NCBI GenBank assembly: GCA_017461765.1
Contig: JAFTXO010000004.1
Location: forward strand, 1 to 64,000
DNA length: 64,000 nucleotides
Direction: 5' to 3'
Origin: Clostridia bacterium
GTDB lineage: Bacteria; Bacillota; Clostridia; Oscillospirales; CAG-272
Shown: piece by piece, positions 32,327 through 40,931 of the stretch
Layout of the letters: every line of letters begins with the position of its first letter
Position numbering within the stretch: position 1 is the first letter of the stretch
The notes under the pieces: generated by a model
Told to the model about the DNA's origin: nothing
Database searches by the model: none
What the model saw: the letters and a program-made list of their open reading frames with translations, nothing else
Made by a program: the position numbers and the translations under genes

Positions 32327-34564
32327 ATGAATATTTTCAAAAACAGACCGTTGCTTATGGGATGTGCGATATTTCTTTTGACGCTTGTAATTTCGTATAT
32401 TCTCCCTCCGTATTTTTGCTTTGTGATAATTTCATTTTCACTGATATTTTATTTTACCGTATTTGTTATTTACAAAAAGAGCAAAAAGGAAAAATATTTA
32501 AGCCTTCTTATAAAGATAACTGCTACTTGCTTACTGCTTTTCATATGCGCATCGGTATCCTTGCTTACATTTAAGAAGGATGAAAAGATAAAAGAGCAAT
32601 ATGCTGATATGGATACAGTTCTTACGGTTGTTATCGATGAGGAAATATACAAGACCGATTTTGAAAGTCTTTATATAGCGAAGGTCGAGGCTGAAGAGAG
32701 CTTTAAAATTTTACTCTTTTTGAATGACGGAAAATCAAGCATCGGAGATAAGATAATCGCACCTCTTCATTTGAGAGATCTGTCGTCTGAAAATATAGGC
32801 TATAACGAGGCGGATTTTTATCTTGATCAAGGAGTACTTCTTGCCGCTGAGGCGGAGGACGGATATACTTTTATCTCACAGGGGAATTATAGCTTCAAGC
32901 ATTTCTTTGCCGGCATAAACTCAAAGCTTGATAAAATAGTAAAGGAAACTCTCAACGAAGAGAGCGGAGTGCTTGTATCCGCTATGCTTCTCGGAAACAA
33001 GGGAGCTCTTGGCAACGACGTGAAAAGAGATTTTTCGTATCTCGGAATAAGCCACGTTTTAGCTCTCAGCGGAATGCACCTTTCCCTTATAACCGCACTG
33101 TTCAGCGCATTCTTGAATATCTTCAAGCTTGATAAAAGATTTAAATGCTTTTTGCTTATTTTAATGATAACGGGGTTCGTTGCAATAACGGGATTTTCCG
33201 AATCCGCTATTCGCTCTGGCGTTATGATGATAATCTTTTATCTTTTGTATTATCTCGGAATGAGGAGTGATACATTGAGCTCACTGTTTCTGGCGGTAAC
33301 GCTCATATGTATCTTTTCTCCGTATTCGATATTCTCGGTAGGACTTACGCTCTCATTCTTTGCAATGATAGCTTGTATAGCTTCAACATACTTTACAAAA
33401 AGACAAAGAAGGATAAGAATATACAGGATAAGACCCAAATTTTTAAGATCGGTAATATACACCTTTATAACTTCCGTGTTCGTTATGATTTTTACTTTGC
33501 CAATAATCTTTTTGAAGTTCAACTATGTATCGATCGTATCTCTGTTATCAAACGTATTTATAGTTCCGCTGATAACGCTTGTCTTGTATGTTTCGCCCTT
33601 TGTTCTGTTATTTGCGAAGATACCGTATTTAAACGACGCTGTAAAATTCGTTTGTGAATTTTTGACGGATATTATATATCTTATAACCTCAAATACTGCA
33701 AAGATCCCTAATTTGACAGTTGCATTTTCAAATGCTTTTCATACTGTCGGCGTGATATTGATTGCCGTATCGGCTATATTGATGCTTGTTCTACCCTTGA
33801 AAAGATCAAAATACGCTTTTTCCGTGCTTGCTTTAGGAGTGCTGATATTCCTTTTTGCGACTCTTACATCCTCGGTTATGCGAGAAAACGAAGTGGCGAT
33901 AACCGCGTATAATTACAAAAATGCAGATATCGTATCCGTTGAAAGTAATAATAAGCTTATGATAATAGAAGCATCAAAGCCGTCGAAAAATACTTCAAAT
34001 CAATCGTATTTTTATCAAGGATATCTGGGATACACAAAAATAGATACATATGTGCTTTGTGATTACAGTATTTATATATGTGAAGCGCTTGATACGGTAA
34101 CCGAAAAGGCTTTTATAGAGAATATCATGATACCCGAGCCTACAAGTGAAAGTGAGGAATATTATTCCGACATTATAGAGCGAATTTGCGCAGAGAAAAA
34201 TATATCATTTTCATACATAGGCAATATGATCGAGTTTGAGGATGCAAAAATATATTTTATGGATAAAGAGCTTTTGTCGTCAAGCAAAAGATGCGTATCC
34301 TACAGAATAGAAGCAAACGGCTCGGTGTGTACATACGCAGGCTCCGGCAACAGATCGGTTCTTAATTATTTTATATCCGACAGTATAGAAATATCGGATA
34401 TCGTTATCTTCGGCTCGTACGGTCCGAGTAATAAAGTAACGTATTCTTACGAAACGATAACACTTGATTATTGCGTGTATCTTGGTAACTCCCGCGAATT
34501 TTCGGAAATGAGCATATCCGAGGAGCAGATAATGCCTATGATGCATAAATTCATTTTTAAATAA
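32327..34564 (+). CDS. comEC: ComEC/Rec2-family DNA uptake channel with decayed C-terminal domain
   Basis: A 745-residue polytopic membrane protein. The ATG at 32327 follows AAAGGAGGG. Hydrophobic helices start at once (about 9-75). Next comes an extracytoplasmic OB-like domain (about 85-200), then the competence domain with GISHVLALSGMHLSLITALF near residue 250 and GFSESAIRSGVMMIIFYLLYYLG, and further helices to about 535. These are ComEC hallmarks; the family forms the channel for single-stranded DNA in natural transformation. The last about 200 residues occupy the place of the metallo-beta-lactamase-like domain, but I find no HxHxDH metal motif (the equivalent region reads YVLCDYSIYICEALD). 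That domain is therefore inactive or rebuilt. No comEA is adjacent. Confidence 0.85.
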   Translation: MNIFKNRPLLMGCAIFLLTLVISYILPPYFCFVIISFSLIFYFTVFVIYKKSKKEKYLSLLIKITATCLLLFICASVSLLTFKKDEKIKEQYADMDTVLTVVIDEEIYKTDFESLYIAKVEAEESFKILLFLNDGKSSIGDKIIAPLHLRDLSSENIGYNEADFYLDQGVLLAAEAEDGYTFISQGNYSFKHFFAGINSKLDKIVKETLNEESGVLVSAMLLGNKGALGNDVKRDFSYLGISHVLALSGMHLSLITALFSAFLNIFKLDKRFKCFLLILMITGFVAITGFSESAIRSGVMMIIFYLLYYLGMRSDTLSSLFLAVTLICIFSPYSIFSVGLTLSFFAMIACIASTYFTKRQRRIRIYRIRPKFLRSVIYTFITSVFVMIFTLPIIFLKFNYVSIVSLLSNVFIVPLITLVLYVSPFVLLFAKIPYLNDAVKFVCEFLTDIIYLITSNTAKIPNLTVAFSNAFHTVGVILIAVSAILMLVLPLKRSKYAFSVLALGVLIFLFATLTSSVMRENEVAITAYNYKNADIVSVESNNKLMIIEASKPSKNTSNQSYFYQGYLGYTKIDTYVLCDYSIYICEALDTVTEKAFIENIMIPEPTSESEEYYSDIIERICAEKNISFSYIGNMIEFEDAKIYFMDKELLSSSKRCVSYRIEANGSVCTYAGSGNRSVLNYFISDSIEISDIVIFGSYGPSNKVTYSYETITLDYCVYLGNSREFSEMSISEEQIMPMMHKFIFK

Positions 34565-34593
34565 AAACGGAAAGCCAATCGGCATTCTGCTTA

Positions 34594-34632
34594 GAAAAAG
34601 AGACTGTTGCCTGTGCAACAGCCCCTTTTATT
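34594..34632. terminator. Bidirectional terminator between comEC and trkH
   Basis: CTGTTGC (34604-34610), a four-base loop, GCAACAG (34615-34621), flanked by AAAAAGAG on the left and CCCCTTTT on the right. It serves both convergent genes. Confidence 0.8.
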
Positions 34633-34642
34633 TTTAATGAAT

Positions 34643-36184
34643 TTAAACCTTTTTCCAAGTGCGAGGTGTAAAGAGAATGATAACGGGCAATATCTCAAGT
34701 CTTCCAAGCAGCATAGTAAATGTAAGAATGAGCTTGGAAAACCACGAAAACCCTGCAAAGCTTGCATAAGGCCCTACAGCTTCGAATGCCGGTCCTACAT
34801 TTGATATGCAAGTCAAAGCGGAAGAAAAGTTACTGAAAAATCCATGCTTTACAGTGTATGTTCCCGCATCAGAAACGATTTGTACCGTTTGACCGTTTAT
34901 AGGATCAAAGGAGAGTAAAAGCGTTACGATTATCAATATAAAGAAGTACAACGTAATGAAAGAGAAGACATCATTCGTCGTCTTTTCTTCAAGTATCTTA
35001 CCTTCTATCTTAGCTTTTGGGACATATCTTGGATTTATAAGCTTTCTTATATTTACATAACATCCCTTTGCGGCAATAACAATTCTTGAAACCTTAAGAC
35101 CTCCGGCAGTTGATCCCGCCATAGCACCTATAAACATTACGACTATCAGAGTGGTACTTGCAAGCATCGGCCATACATTGAAATCGGTAGTTGTATATCC
35201 CGCGGTGGTTATAAGTGATGCTATTTGAAATAACGAATGTCTGAATGCTTCCTCTGTTGTATAATTTTGCGGAAATGATTCGAATTTTCCCACCAAGCTT
35301 ATAAAAGTCAAGCAAACAGAGGCTGCAACTATCAAGAAATAGCTTTTAAACTCCTCACTTTTCAAAACGTCCTTTATTTTTCCTATAAGGATCAAATAAT
35401 ATAGGCTGAAATTGCATCCGAACAATATCAAAAATATTGCCATAACATACTGTGAAAACGGATGGAAAAGCTCCATACTTCCCGGAATAAATCCGAAACC
35501 GCCTGTTCCTGCACAACCAAAGGTAGTAAGAAGGCTGAAGAAGAATTTTTCATTTTCATATCCCGGAATTGGCTTATCAAACATAAGAATGATAACCTCA
35601 AGAACCGTCATGCCGAGATAAATGAGGTACAGTATTCTTGTCGTGACCTTCATTTTGGAAACAATCTTACCAACCTGCGGTCCGGGGCTTTCCGCACGGA
35701 GCAGGTGCATTGATGAGCCCTCGTTGCTTTCCGGAATGAAGATCAGCACGAACACAAGTATTCCCATACCGCCGATCCAGTGAGAAAAGCTTCTCCAAAA
35801 GAGAGTGGAATGAGATACTGCCGTAATATCCGTGATAATGCTCGATCCCGTTGTGGTAAAGCCCGACATTATCTCAAAGCAGGCGTCAATATAGTTTGGA
35901 ATATCACCGTTTATAACGAACGGAACAGCGCCAAATAGCGTCATAACTATCCAAACGAGCGCAACAAGCGCAAAGCCCTCTTTTTGATAAAGGGAAGTAC
36001 GCTTAGGTTTTGGTAATTGTAATAAGCAGCCAAGCACTGCAAGAATAAGAATAGGAATTAAAAAGGCAAATTTATGCTCAGCTTGCTCGCGGTAAATGAA
36101 GCTCACGAGCAACGGAGCGAGCATCAAAGCTCCCTCCACGATCATGATCTTGCCTAAGATTCTGCCAATCAATTTATAATTCAT
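34643..36184 (-). CDS. trkH: TrkH/KtrB-family potassium uptake channel subunit
   Basis: A 513-residue membrane protein with the four pore repeats of the Trk/Ktr superfamily. The filter segments are visible in order: GFTTTGSSIITD, LLTTFGCAGTGGFGFIPG, ITTAGYTTTDFNVWP and TCISNVGPAFEAVGPY. The first two transmembrane helices (about 10-60) come before the repeats, typical of TrkH rather than the shorter KtrB. It imports K+ together with the regulatory subunit encoded just upstream (trkA, 8-base gap), with which it forms an operon. The protein is in the cell membrane. Confidence 0.92.
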   Translation of the reverse strand: MNYKLIGRILGKIMIVEGALMLAPLLVSFIYREQAEHKFAFLIPILILAVLGCLLQLPKPKRTSLYQKEGFALVALVWIVMTLFGAVPFVINGDIPNYIDACFEIMSGFTTTGSSIITDITAVSHSTLFWRSFSHWIGGMGILVFVLIFIPESNEGSSMHLLRAESPGPQVGKIVSKMKVTTRILYLIYLGMTVLEVIILMFDKPIPGYENEKFFFSLLTTFGCAGTGGFGFIPGSMELFHPFSQYVMAIFLILFGCNFSLYYLILIGKIKDVLKSEEFKSYFLIVAASVCLTFISLVGKFESFPQNYTTEEAFRHSLFQIASLITTAGYTTTDFNVWPMLASTTLIVVMFIGAMAGSTAGGLKVSRIVIAAKGCYVNIRKLINPRYVPKAKIEGKILEEKTTNDVFSFITLYFFILIIVTLLLSFDPINGQTVQIVSDAGTYTVKHGFFSNFSSALTCISNVGPAFEAVGPYASFAGFSWFSKLILTFTMLLGRLEILPVIILFTPRTWKKV

Positions 36185-36192
36185 GTTTCACC

Positions 36193-37548
36193 TTAGTCAA
36201 AAATATCAGTTAAGTCATTGAAGTTTTTGTGTGTGGTTACAACTATCACGTTATCGCCGAGCCGTATAGATGAATTACCGTCAGGAATTATGACTTTGTT
36301 TTCTCTTATTATGCAGGCAATAAGACAGTTTTCTTTTGTTTTCAGCGTTTTAAGAGGCTGATTGTAGAATTTTTCTTGCTTTTTTGCCAAGAATTCAAGA
36401 GCCTCTACTTGATTGTTTACTAAACGGTAAAGCGTCAAAACATTACTTCCGCGCTTATTTGAAAGAGCTCTTATATAGCTGATGATCCTGTTTGCAACGA
36501 TCCTTTTCGGGGAAACATTGTTTTGAATACCAAGCTCTCCGAGCATATCGTAAAGATCATCGCTTTTTATTTGAGTGATGGTTTTTCTGACCTTCATTTT
36601 ATTTGCGAACAGAGAAACTATCATATTTTCTTCGTCAATATCAGTGAGCGCAACGAGCGAATCCATTGCCTCAATGCCCTCCTCAATAAGAAGATCGTGC
36701 TGTGTTCCGTTGCCGTAGATGATATTAACCTTAGGCAAGGTTTCGGCAAGCTCATCGCAGGTTTTTTTATTGCTTTCAAGAAGCTTTATAAAAAACTTCT
36801 TTTTCGAAAGCTCCTCCGCGAGATAAAATCCTATCTTGTTTCCGCCGATTATCATAATATTTTTTAATGGCGATTTTTCAAGCTTTGCTTCCGATAAGAA
36901 ATTATGAAGCGAGTTTGCGTCAGAGGTGAAGTGTATTCTGTCACCCTCCTCAAACATAAAGTTACCTGAAGGAATAATGACCTCATCGCCTCTTTGAACG
37001 GCACAAACCAGCACCTTTGTGTTTAATTTTTTACCGAGAGATATAAGTGTCTCACCGATAAGAGAACAGTTTTTCTCCGCAACGATCTCAACCAAAAGAA
37101 CTCTTCCTTTGGCGAAATGCTCCATTTGAGAAACCGACGGAAGGTTAATAAGATTGAAAATTTCCTCGGCAGTCTCCTTTTCTGGATTAACTATCATTGA
37201 TATTCCAAGCTCATCCTTCATATCCATGATCTGATGGCTGTAATCTGGGTTTCTTACTCGGGCAATAGTGTTTTTAACTCCTGCCTTTTTAGCAACAAGA
37301 CAAGCAAAGACATTAAGCTCATCACTGTTTGTAAGGACTATGGCAAGATCGGTATCTGCAATACCCGCTTCCTTTTGAATATCTATACAAGCGCCGTTTC
37401 CAACTACACCGAAAACATCGTATTTTTCAATAATATTCTCGACCTTATCCTTATCCTTGTCAATAACGGTTATGGTATGCTCCATACCCGACAGACTCTG
37501 AAGGACGGTTTTACCGATAGTACCTACTCCTATAATTACTATTTTCAT
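36193..37548 (-). CDS. trkA: Trk system potassium uptake regulatory protein TrkA
   Basis: A 451-residue cytoplasmic gating subunit with two tandem RCK units. The first nucleotide-binding fold begins at the N-terminus (MKIVIIGVGTIGKTV, GxGxxG) and the second near residue 225 (NIMIIGGNKIGFYLAEEL). Each is followed by a TrkA_C domain (about 140-215 and 365-450; VIPDGNSSIRLGDNVIVV near the end). The ATG at 37548 is preferred because AGGAGTATA precedes it; an upstream in-frame start would add 17 residues with no family match. In the second Rossmann motif the third glycine is shifted (GGNKIG), common in TrkA. Nucleotide binding (NAD(H)/ATP) tunes K+ flow through TrkH. Confidence 0.92.
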   Translation of the reverse strand: MKIVIIGVGTIGKTVLQSLSGMEHTITVIDKDKDKVENIIEKYDVFGVVGNGACIDIQKEAGIADTDLAIVLTNSDELNVFACLVAKKAGVKNTIARVRNPDYSHQIMDMKDELGISMIVNPEKETAEEIFNLINLPSVSQMEHFAKGRVLLVEIVAEKNCSLIGETLISLGKKLNTKVLVCAVQRGDEVIIPSGNFMFEEGDRIHFTSDANSLHNFLSEAKLEKSPLKNIMIIGGNKIGFYLAEELSKKKFFIKLLESNKKTCDELAETLPKVNIIYGNGTQHDLLIEEGIEAMDSLVALTDIDEENMIVSLFANKMKVRKTITQIKSDDLYDMLGELGIQNNVSPKRIVANRIISYIRALSNKRGSNVLTLYRLVNNQVEALEFLAKKQEKFYNQPLKTLKTKENCLIACIIRENKVIIPDGNSSIRLGDNVIVVTTHKNFNDLTDIFD

Positions 37549-37710
37549 AAATATACTCCTATATTTGAAGTTACAGTTCATTAATAAATATTGTACCATC
37601 TTTTTTTATGAAATGGAAGAGCTTTTTTTAAAAATAATTATCTGAGATAAGAAAACAAAAATATTGGCAATAAAAATATGTCGAAAAAAGTAGAAATAAT
37701 TTTGATTTAT

Positions 37711-37718
37711 CATAAACT
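37711..37718 (+). promoter_or_regulatory. Possible sigma-E-type -10 element upstream of cotJ
   Basis: CATAAACT matches seven of eight positions of the sporulation sigma-E -10 consensus (CATACAHT). No convincing -35 partner is visible at 14-15 bases, so this is weak. The cotJ operon is sigma-E dependent in Bacillus. Confidence 0.3.
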
Positions 37719-37775
37719 GTAATAAGAGTCGTTGAGACTCTTGCAGACGAAAGTTTGCAAAATAGGAGGAAAAAT

Positions 37776-38072
37776 ATGAGATTTGAACCAAATATGAAAA
37801 ATTCTCAAAGAGAGGATTACGAAGAGTTTTCCAAGTTTTTGGGTTTGAACACACGCCAAAATCAAAGGCGTGCCGTTCAGACGATGTCACCCGTAACTCA
37901 TGAAAACTCGTACCGTTCATCAAGGCCTCTTGCGATGGTATATGCGGAAAAGCAGGAATTTTGCAGCATATACGATCCTGAGATAGCACTTATAAACGGA
38001 ACAATATTCGAAGAGCTTAATTTGCCCTTTTACCACTCGAAATGTTCAAGAAACGGAGGATGCAGCAGATGA
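37776..38072 (+). CDS. cotJA: Spore coat protein CotJA
   Basis: A 98-residue protein. The C-terminal half RPLAMVYAEKQEFCSIYDPEIALINGTIFEELNLPFY matches the CotJA family (an aromatic or acidic turn, then the conserved GT-F-EL-PF segment), while the first 50 residues are polar and less conserved. The protein ends in a Cys/Arg-rich tail. The ATG at 37776 follows AATAGGAGGA; a TTG 21 bases upstream is an inferior alternative. Its TGA stop overlaps the ATG of cotJB (ATGA at 38069-38072). In Bacillus CotJA and CotJC interact in the inner coat. Two small inverted repeats lie in the leader (about 37727-37760). Confidence 0.85.
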   Translation: MRFEPNMKNSQREDYEEFSKFLGLNTRQNQRRAVQTMSPVTHENSYRSSRPLAMVYAEKQEFCSIYDPEIALINGTIFEELNLPFYHSKCSRNGGCSR

Positions 38073-38323
38073 ATAATAGCAGGGAAAATCTTATGTCAAG
38101 AATACAGGCGTATTCATTTGCGGTAAAGGAAGCAAATCTTTATCTTGATGCGTACCCCGATTCAAAGGCGGCTCTTGACTATTATAACAAATACAAAAAT
38201 CTTGAAGCCAAAGCTATATCCGAATATGAAATGAGATATGGGCCCATCAATCTGCCAAGCGAAGCAAGATCTTGGTCGTGGGTGAACGGACCTTGGCCGT
38301 GGCAGAACATGGAGGTAAAATAA
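38069..38323 (+). CDS. cotJB: Spore coat protein CotJB
   Basis: An 84-residue CotJB: LMSRIQAYSFAVKEANLYLDAYPDSKAALDYYNKY is the family's helical core, and the tail RSWSWVNGPWPWQ is the characteristic Trp-rich end. It overlaps cotJA by four bases and its stop codon directly abuts the ATG of cotJC, so the three coat genes are translated as a unit. CGGAGGA lies inside the cotJA coding region at good spacing. It probably assists assembly of the manganese-catalase-like CotJC into the coat. Confidence 0.9.
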   Translation: MNNSRENLMSRIQAYSFAVKEANLYLDAYPDSKAALDYYNKYKNLEAKAISEYEMRYGPINLPSEARSWSWVNGPWPWQNMEVK

Positions 38324-38950
38324 ATGTGGCAGTATGAGAGAAAATTACAGTATCCTGTAAAGATCAAAAATCCCAATCCCAAGTATGCGCAAATAATCGT
38401 AAGCCAGCTTGGCGGACCTGACGGAGAGGTCGGCGCATCGCTCAGATATCTTACGCAAAGATTTGCAATGCCCGATCCCAAGATAATCGGTATGCTCACG
38501 GATATAGGCACAGAGGAGCTTGCGCACGTAGAGATCGTAAGTGCTATATTGTATCAGCTCACAAGAAATCTTACTCCCGACGAGATCGTAAAGAGCGGCT
38601 TTGACACCTACTTTGTAGATCACACGACAGGTATATATCCCGTTGCGGCAAGCGGATATCCATATACTGCAGCGCAATTTCAGTCAAAGGGCGATGTGCT
38701 TACCGATCTTAACGAGGACCTTGCCGCAGAACAGAAGGCGAGAACGACTTACGATAACATTTTAAGGCTTGTCGATGATCCCGATGTTTGCGATGTTATA
38801 AAATTCTTGCGCGCAAGAGAAGTAGTTCACTATCAGAGATTCGCCGACGCACTTCGCATAGCTCAGGATAGCATGGACTCGAAAAACTTTTACGGATACA
38901 ATCCCGCATTTGATAACGTAACATCAAGAAATCATAATTGTAAAGCGTAA
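38324..38950 (+). CDS. cotJC: Spore coat manganese catalase-like protein CotJC
   Basis: A 208-residue ferritin-like four-helix protein of the manganese catalase family. QLGGPDGEVGASLRYLTQRF and IGTEELAHVEIVSAI contain Glu and His ligands of the dinuclear manganese site. AEQKARTTYDNILRLVDDPDVCDVIKFLRAREVVHYQRF supplies the second half of ligands. It is the last gene of the cotJ operon, followed by a terminator (38961-38993). Its presence supports an endospore-forming host and suggests peroxide protection in the coat. Confidence 0.93.
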   Translation: MWQYERKLQYPVKIKNPNPKYAQIIVSQLGGPDGEVGASLRYLTQRFAMPDPKIIGMLTDIGTEELAHVEIVSAILYQLTRNLTPDEIVKSGFDTYFVDHTTGIYPVAASGYPYTAAQFQSKGDVLTDLNEDLAAEQKARTTYDNILRLVDDPDVCDVIKFLRAREVVHYQRFADALRIAQDSMDSKNFYGYNPAFDNVTSRNHNCKA

Positions 38951-38960
38951 AGGCTTTTAC

Positions 38961-38999
38961 GAAAAACGGAATTTTTCAAAAGTTCCGTTTTTCTTTTTT
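38961..38999 (+). terminator. Terminator after cotJC
   Basis: GAAAAACGGAA (38961-38971) pairs with TTCCGTTTTTC (38983-38993), followed by a T-run. Confidence 0.85.
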
Positions 39000-39043
39000 T
39001 GCGGAAAGGAGATGATGACATTGATATTTTTTATTATATAATG

Positions 39044-39072
39044 TTGACAAGTTTGTGTTTTGATGTTAAAAT
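39044..39072 (+). promoter_or_regulatory. Sigma-A promoter for the LysR gene
   Basis: TTGACA (39044-39049), a 17-base spacer, TAAAAT (39067-39072), 30 bases before the start codon. Confidence 0.8.
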
Positions 39073-39102
39073 AGAGTATTAAATTGCAGAGGAGAGATGA
39101 GA

Positions 39103-40047
39103 ATGAATACGATGCATTTGAAATACGCGATAGAGATAGAAAGAACCGGCTCGATCTCCAAGGCGGCGGAAAATTTATTTATGGCTCAGCCAAATCTCTC
39201 TAAGGCAATAAAGGAGATGGAGCAGAACTTTAATATAACCATCTTCGAAAGAACGCCTCGCGGTGTGATCCCGACGGCTCGGGGAAGAGAGTTTCTTGAA
39301 AGCGCAAAGGTAATCCTTTCGCAAGTCGATAAAATGAAGGAAATATCAAATGAGTATGGCGATAGGGAGGTAGTGAAAGCCAAGATTTCGATACCTCGCG
39401 GCTCGTATATTTCAAAGGCGTTTGCGAAAACGGTTGCCTCGCTTGATCCCGAAACTGCTCTTAATATTCAGATAAGAGAAACAAACTCCATGCAAACGAT
39501 ACTCAATGTTTCGGAGAACTCTTACGATTTTGGCATAATAAGATATCAAACCGTCAATGAAAGATATTTTCTTGATTATCTTAAAAAGAAGAAGCTTGAA
39601 TATAAGGAGCTTTGGGAGTTTCCGTGTCTTGTCGTTATGAATACGAGAAACAAGCATATAAATGATGAACAGCTTTCATTGAAGGAGCTTGCGCAGGACG
39701 GAATCGAGGTAATACACGGAGATAATATTATTCCGTATATCTCTAAGAATAATCTTGACCATAACGAGTTTACTCATACGGCGGAAAAGAAGGTCTATCT
39801 TTATGAGCGCGGAAGTCAGTTTCAGCTTCTCGTAACCGTAGATAATGCTTATATGTGGGCATCTCCGTTGCCCGAAAGCATTGTAAAAACGCTAAATCTC
39901 GTTCAAAGAAGATGCGATGCTCCGAATAATGCGTTTAAGGACGGAATCATATGGAGAAAGGACTATGTTCTCTCGCCCGTAGATCTGAAATTTATACAGA
40001 ACCTTAAGGAAGAAATAAAAGATCTTCAAGCTATAGAATACAAATAA
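39103..40047 (+). CDS. LysR-family transcriptional regulator
   Basis: A 314-residue LysR-type regulator. The winged helix-turn-helix occupies residues about 1-60 (LKYAIEIERTGSISKAAENLFMAQPNLSKAIKEME). A substrate-binding domain of the periplasmic-binding-protein type begins near residue 90. The ATG at 39103 is chosen because AGAGGAGA lies seven bases upstream; the ATG at 39097 is too close to it. The gene is followed after 12 bases by nadK, so the two may share a transcript, although functional linkage is not obvious. There is no divergent gene, the usual LysR target, on the left side (cotJC is upstream on the same strand with a terminator). The inducer is unknown. Confidence 0.88.
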   Translation: MNTMHLKYAIEIERTGSISKAAENLFMAQPNLSKAIKEMEQNFNITIFERTPRGVIPTARGREFLESAKVILSQVDKMKEISNEYGDREVVKAKISIPRGSYISKAFAKTVASLDPETALNIQIRETNSMQTILNVSENSYDFGIIRYQTVNERYFLDYLKKKKLEYKELWEFPCLVVMNTRNKHINDEQLSLKELAQDGIEVIHGDNIIPYISKNNLDHNEFTHTAEKKVYLYERGSQFQLLVTVDNAYMWASPLPESIVKTLNLVQRRCDAPNNAFKDGIIWRKDYVLSPVDLKFIQNLKEEIKDLQAIEYK

Positions 40048-40059
40048 AAAGGTGATTAT

Positions 40060-40905
40060 ATGAAAAAAGCGATAATTATCCCTAACCCGTATAAGCAACA
40101 GAGTGTTGATTTTGCTCTTGAAGCATCGGTGTTTTTAAAAGAAAACGGATACGAAACGCAAATACTTGATAATGATGAAGCTACCCCATGGGATGATGCG
40201 GAATTCGCTGTCGTTATGGGCGGTGACGGAACTGTGTTACGCGCGGCAAGGCGCTTGTACGGAAAGAATATAACTCTTTTCGGTATAAACTTCGGAAATC
40301 TCGGATATCTTACCGAGGTCGGCCCTCAAAACGCGATAGACGGCTTGTCAAAGCTTGTTTCGAAGGACTATAAAACAGAAAAAAGAATAATGATCGAGGG
40401 AGAGATCATAAGAGACGGAAAGGCTGTATTTGAGTTTGTCGGCTTGAACGAGGCTTGTATATTCCGTTCCAGTCTTACTCACGCGTTGAGTATGCAGGTT
40501 TACATAAACGGTAAGCTTACCGAAAACATAGTCGGAGACGGAGTCATAGTCGCAACGCCGACAGGATCTACCTCGTATAATTTTTCGGCATCCGGCCCTG
40601 TGCTTTCTCCGACATCTGCAAGCATGGTGATAACCCCTGTTTCGCCTAAGTATTTTCCGCGTTCGTCAATAGTAATAGACGGAACTGAAAACATAGAAAT
40701 AAAAATAAGCTGGTCAAGGGTAAGCGAAAACGGTCGGGCATCCATCGATGTTGACGGACATATGCGTTATTCCCTTGAAAACGGCGATACCGTAAGAATA
40801 AAAAAAGCTCAGCATCATACATTGATCGCAAAGGTAAGCGATACGAGCTTTTATCAGATACTGTGTCATAAGCTCTCTAAGGCGAGCCCTGACATAAACG
40901 AATAA
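40060..40905 (+). CDS. nadK: NAD kinase
   Basis: A 281-residue NAD kinase that phosphorylates NAD to NADP. It has the family signatures AVVMGGDGTVLRAARR near residue 50, NFGNLGYLTEV, the NE motif in VGLNEACIFRS, GDGVIVATPTGSTSYNFSASGP, and a C-terminal beta domain with the PRSSIVIDG segment. AAAAAGGTGA precedes the start codon. It is followed by nfnA after 26 bases; NfnAB makes NADPH from NADH and ferredoxin, so nadK next to nfnAB links NADP synthesis with its reduction. In many Clostridia nadK lies instead beside recN and argR. Confidence 0.94.
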   Translation: MKKAIIIPNPYKQQSVDFALEASVFLKENGYETQILDNDEATPWDDAEFAVVMGGDGTVLRAARRLYGKNITLFGINFGNLGYLTEVGPQNAIDGLSKLVSKDYKTEKRIMIEGEIIRDGKAVFEFVGLNEACIFRSSLTHALSMQVYINGKLTENIVGDGVIVATPTGSTSYNFSASGPVLSPTSASMVITPVSPKYFPRSSIVIDGTENIEIKISWSRVSENGRASIDVDGHMRYSLENGDTVRIKKAQHHTLIAKVSDTSFYQILCHKLSKASPDINE

Positions 40906-40931
40906 AGCATTTACATATTTGAAGAGGTCAT

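Noticed and set aside
37606..37989. Minus-strand 127-residue open frame before trkA
   Set aside because: It overlaps cotJA on the opposite strand, is AT-rich in its distal part and resembles nothing; the region is better explained as the cotJ leader.
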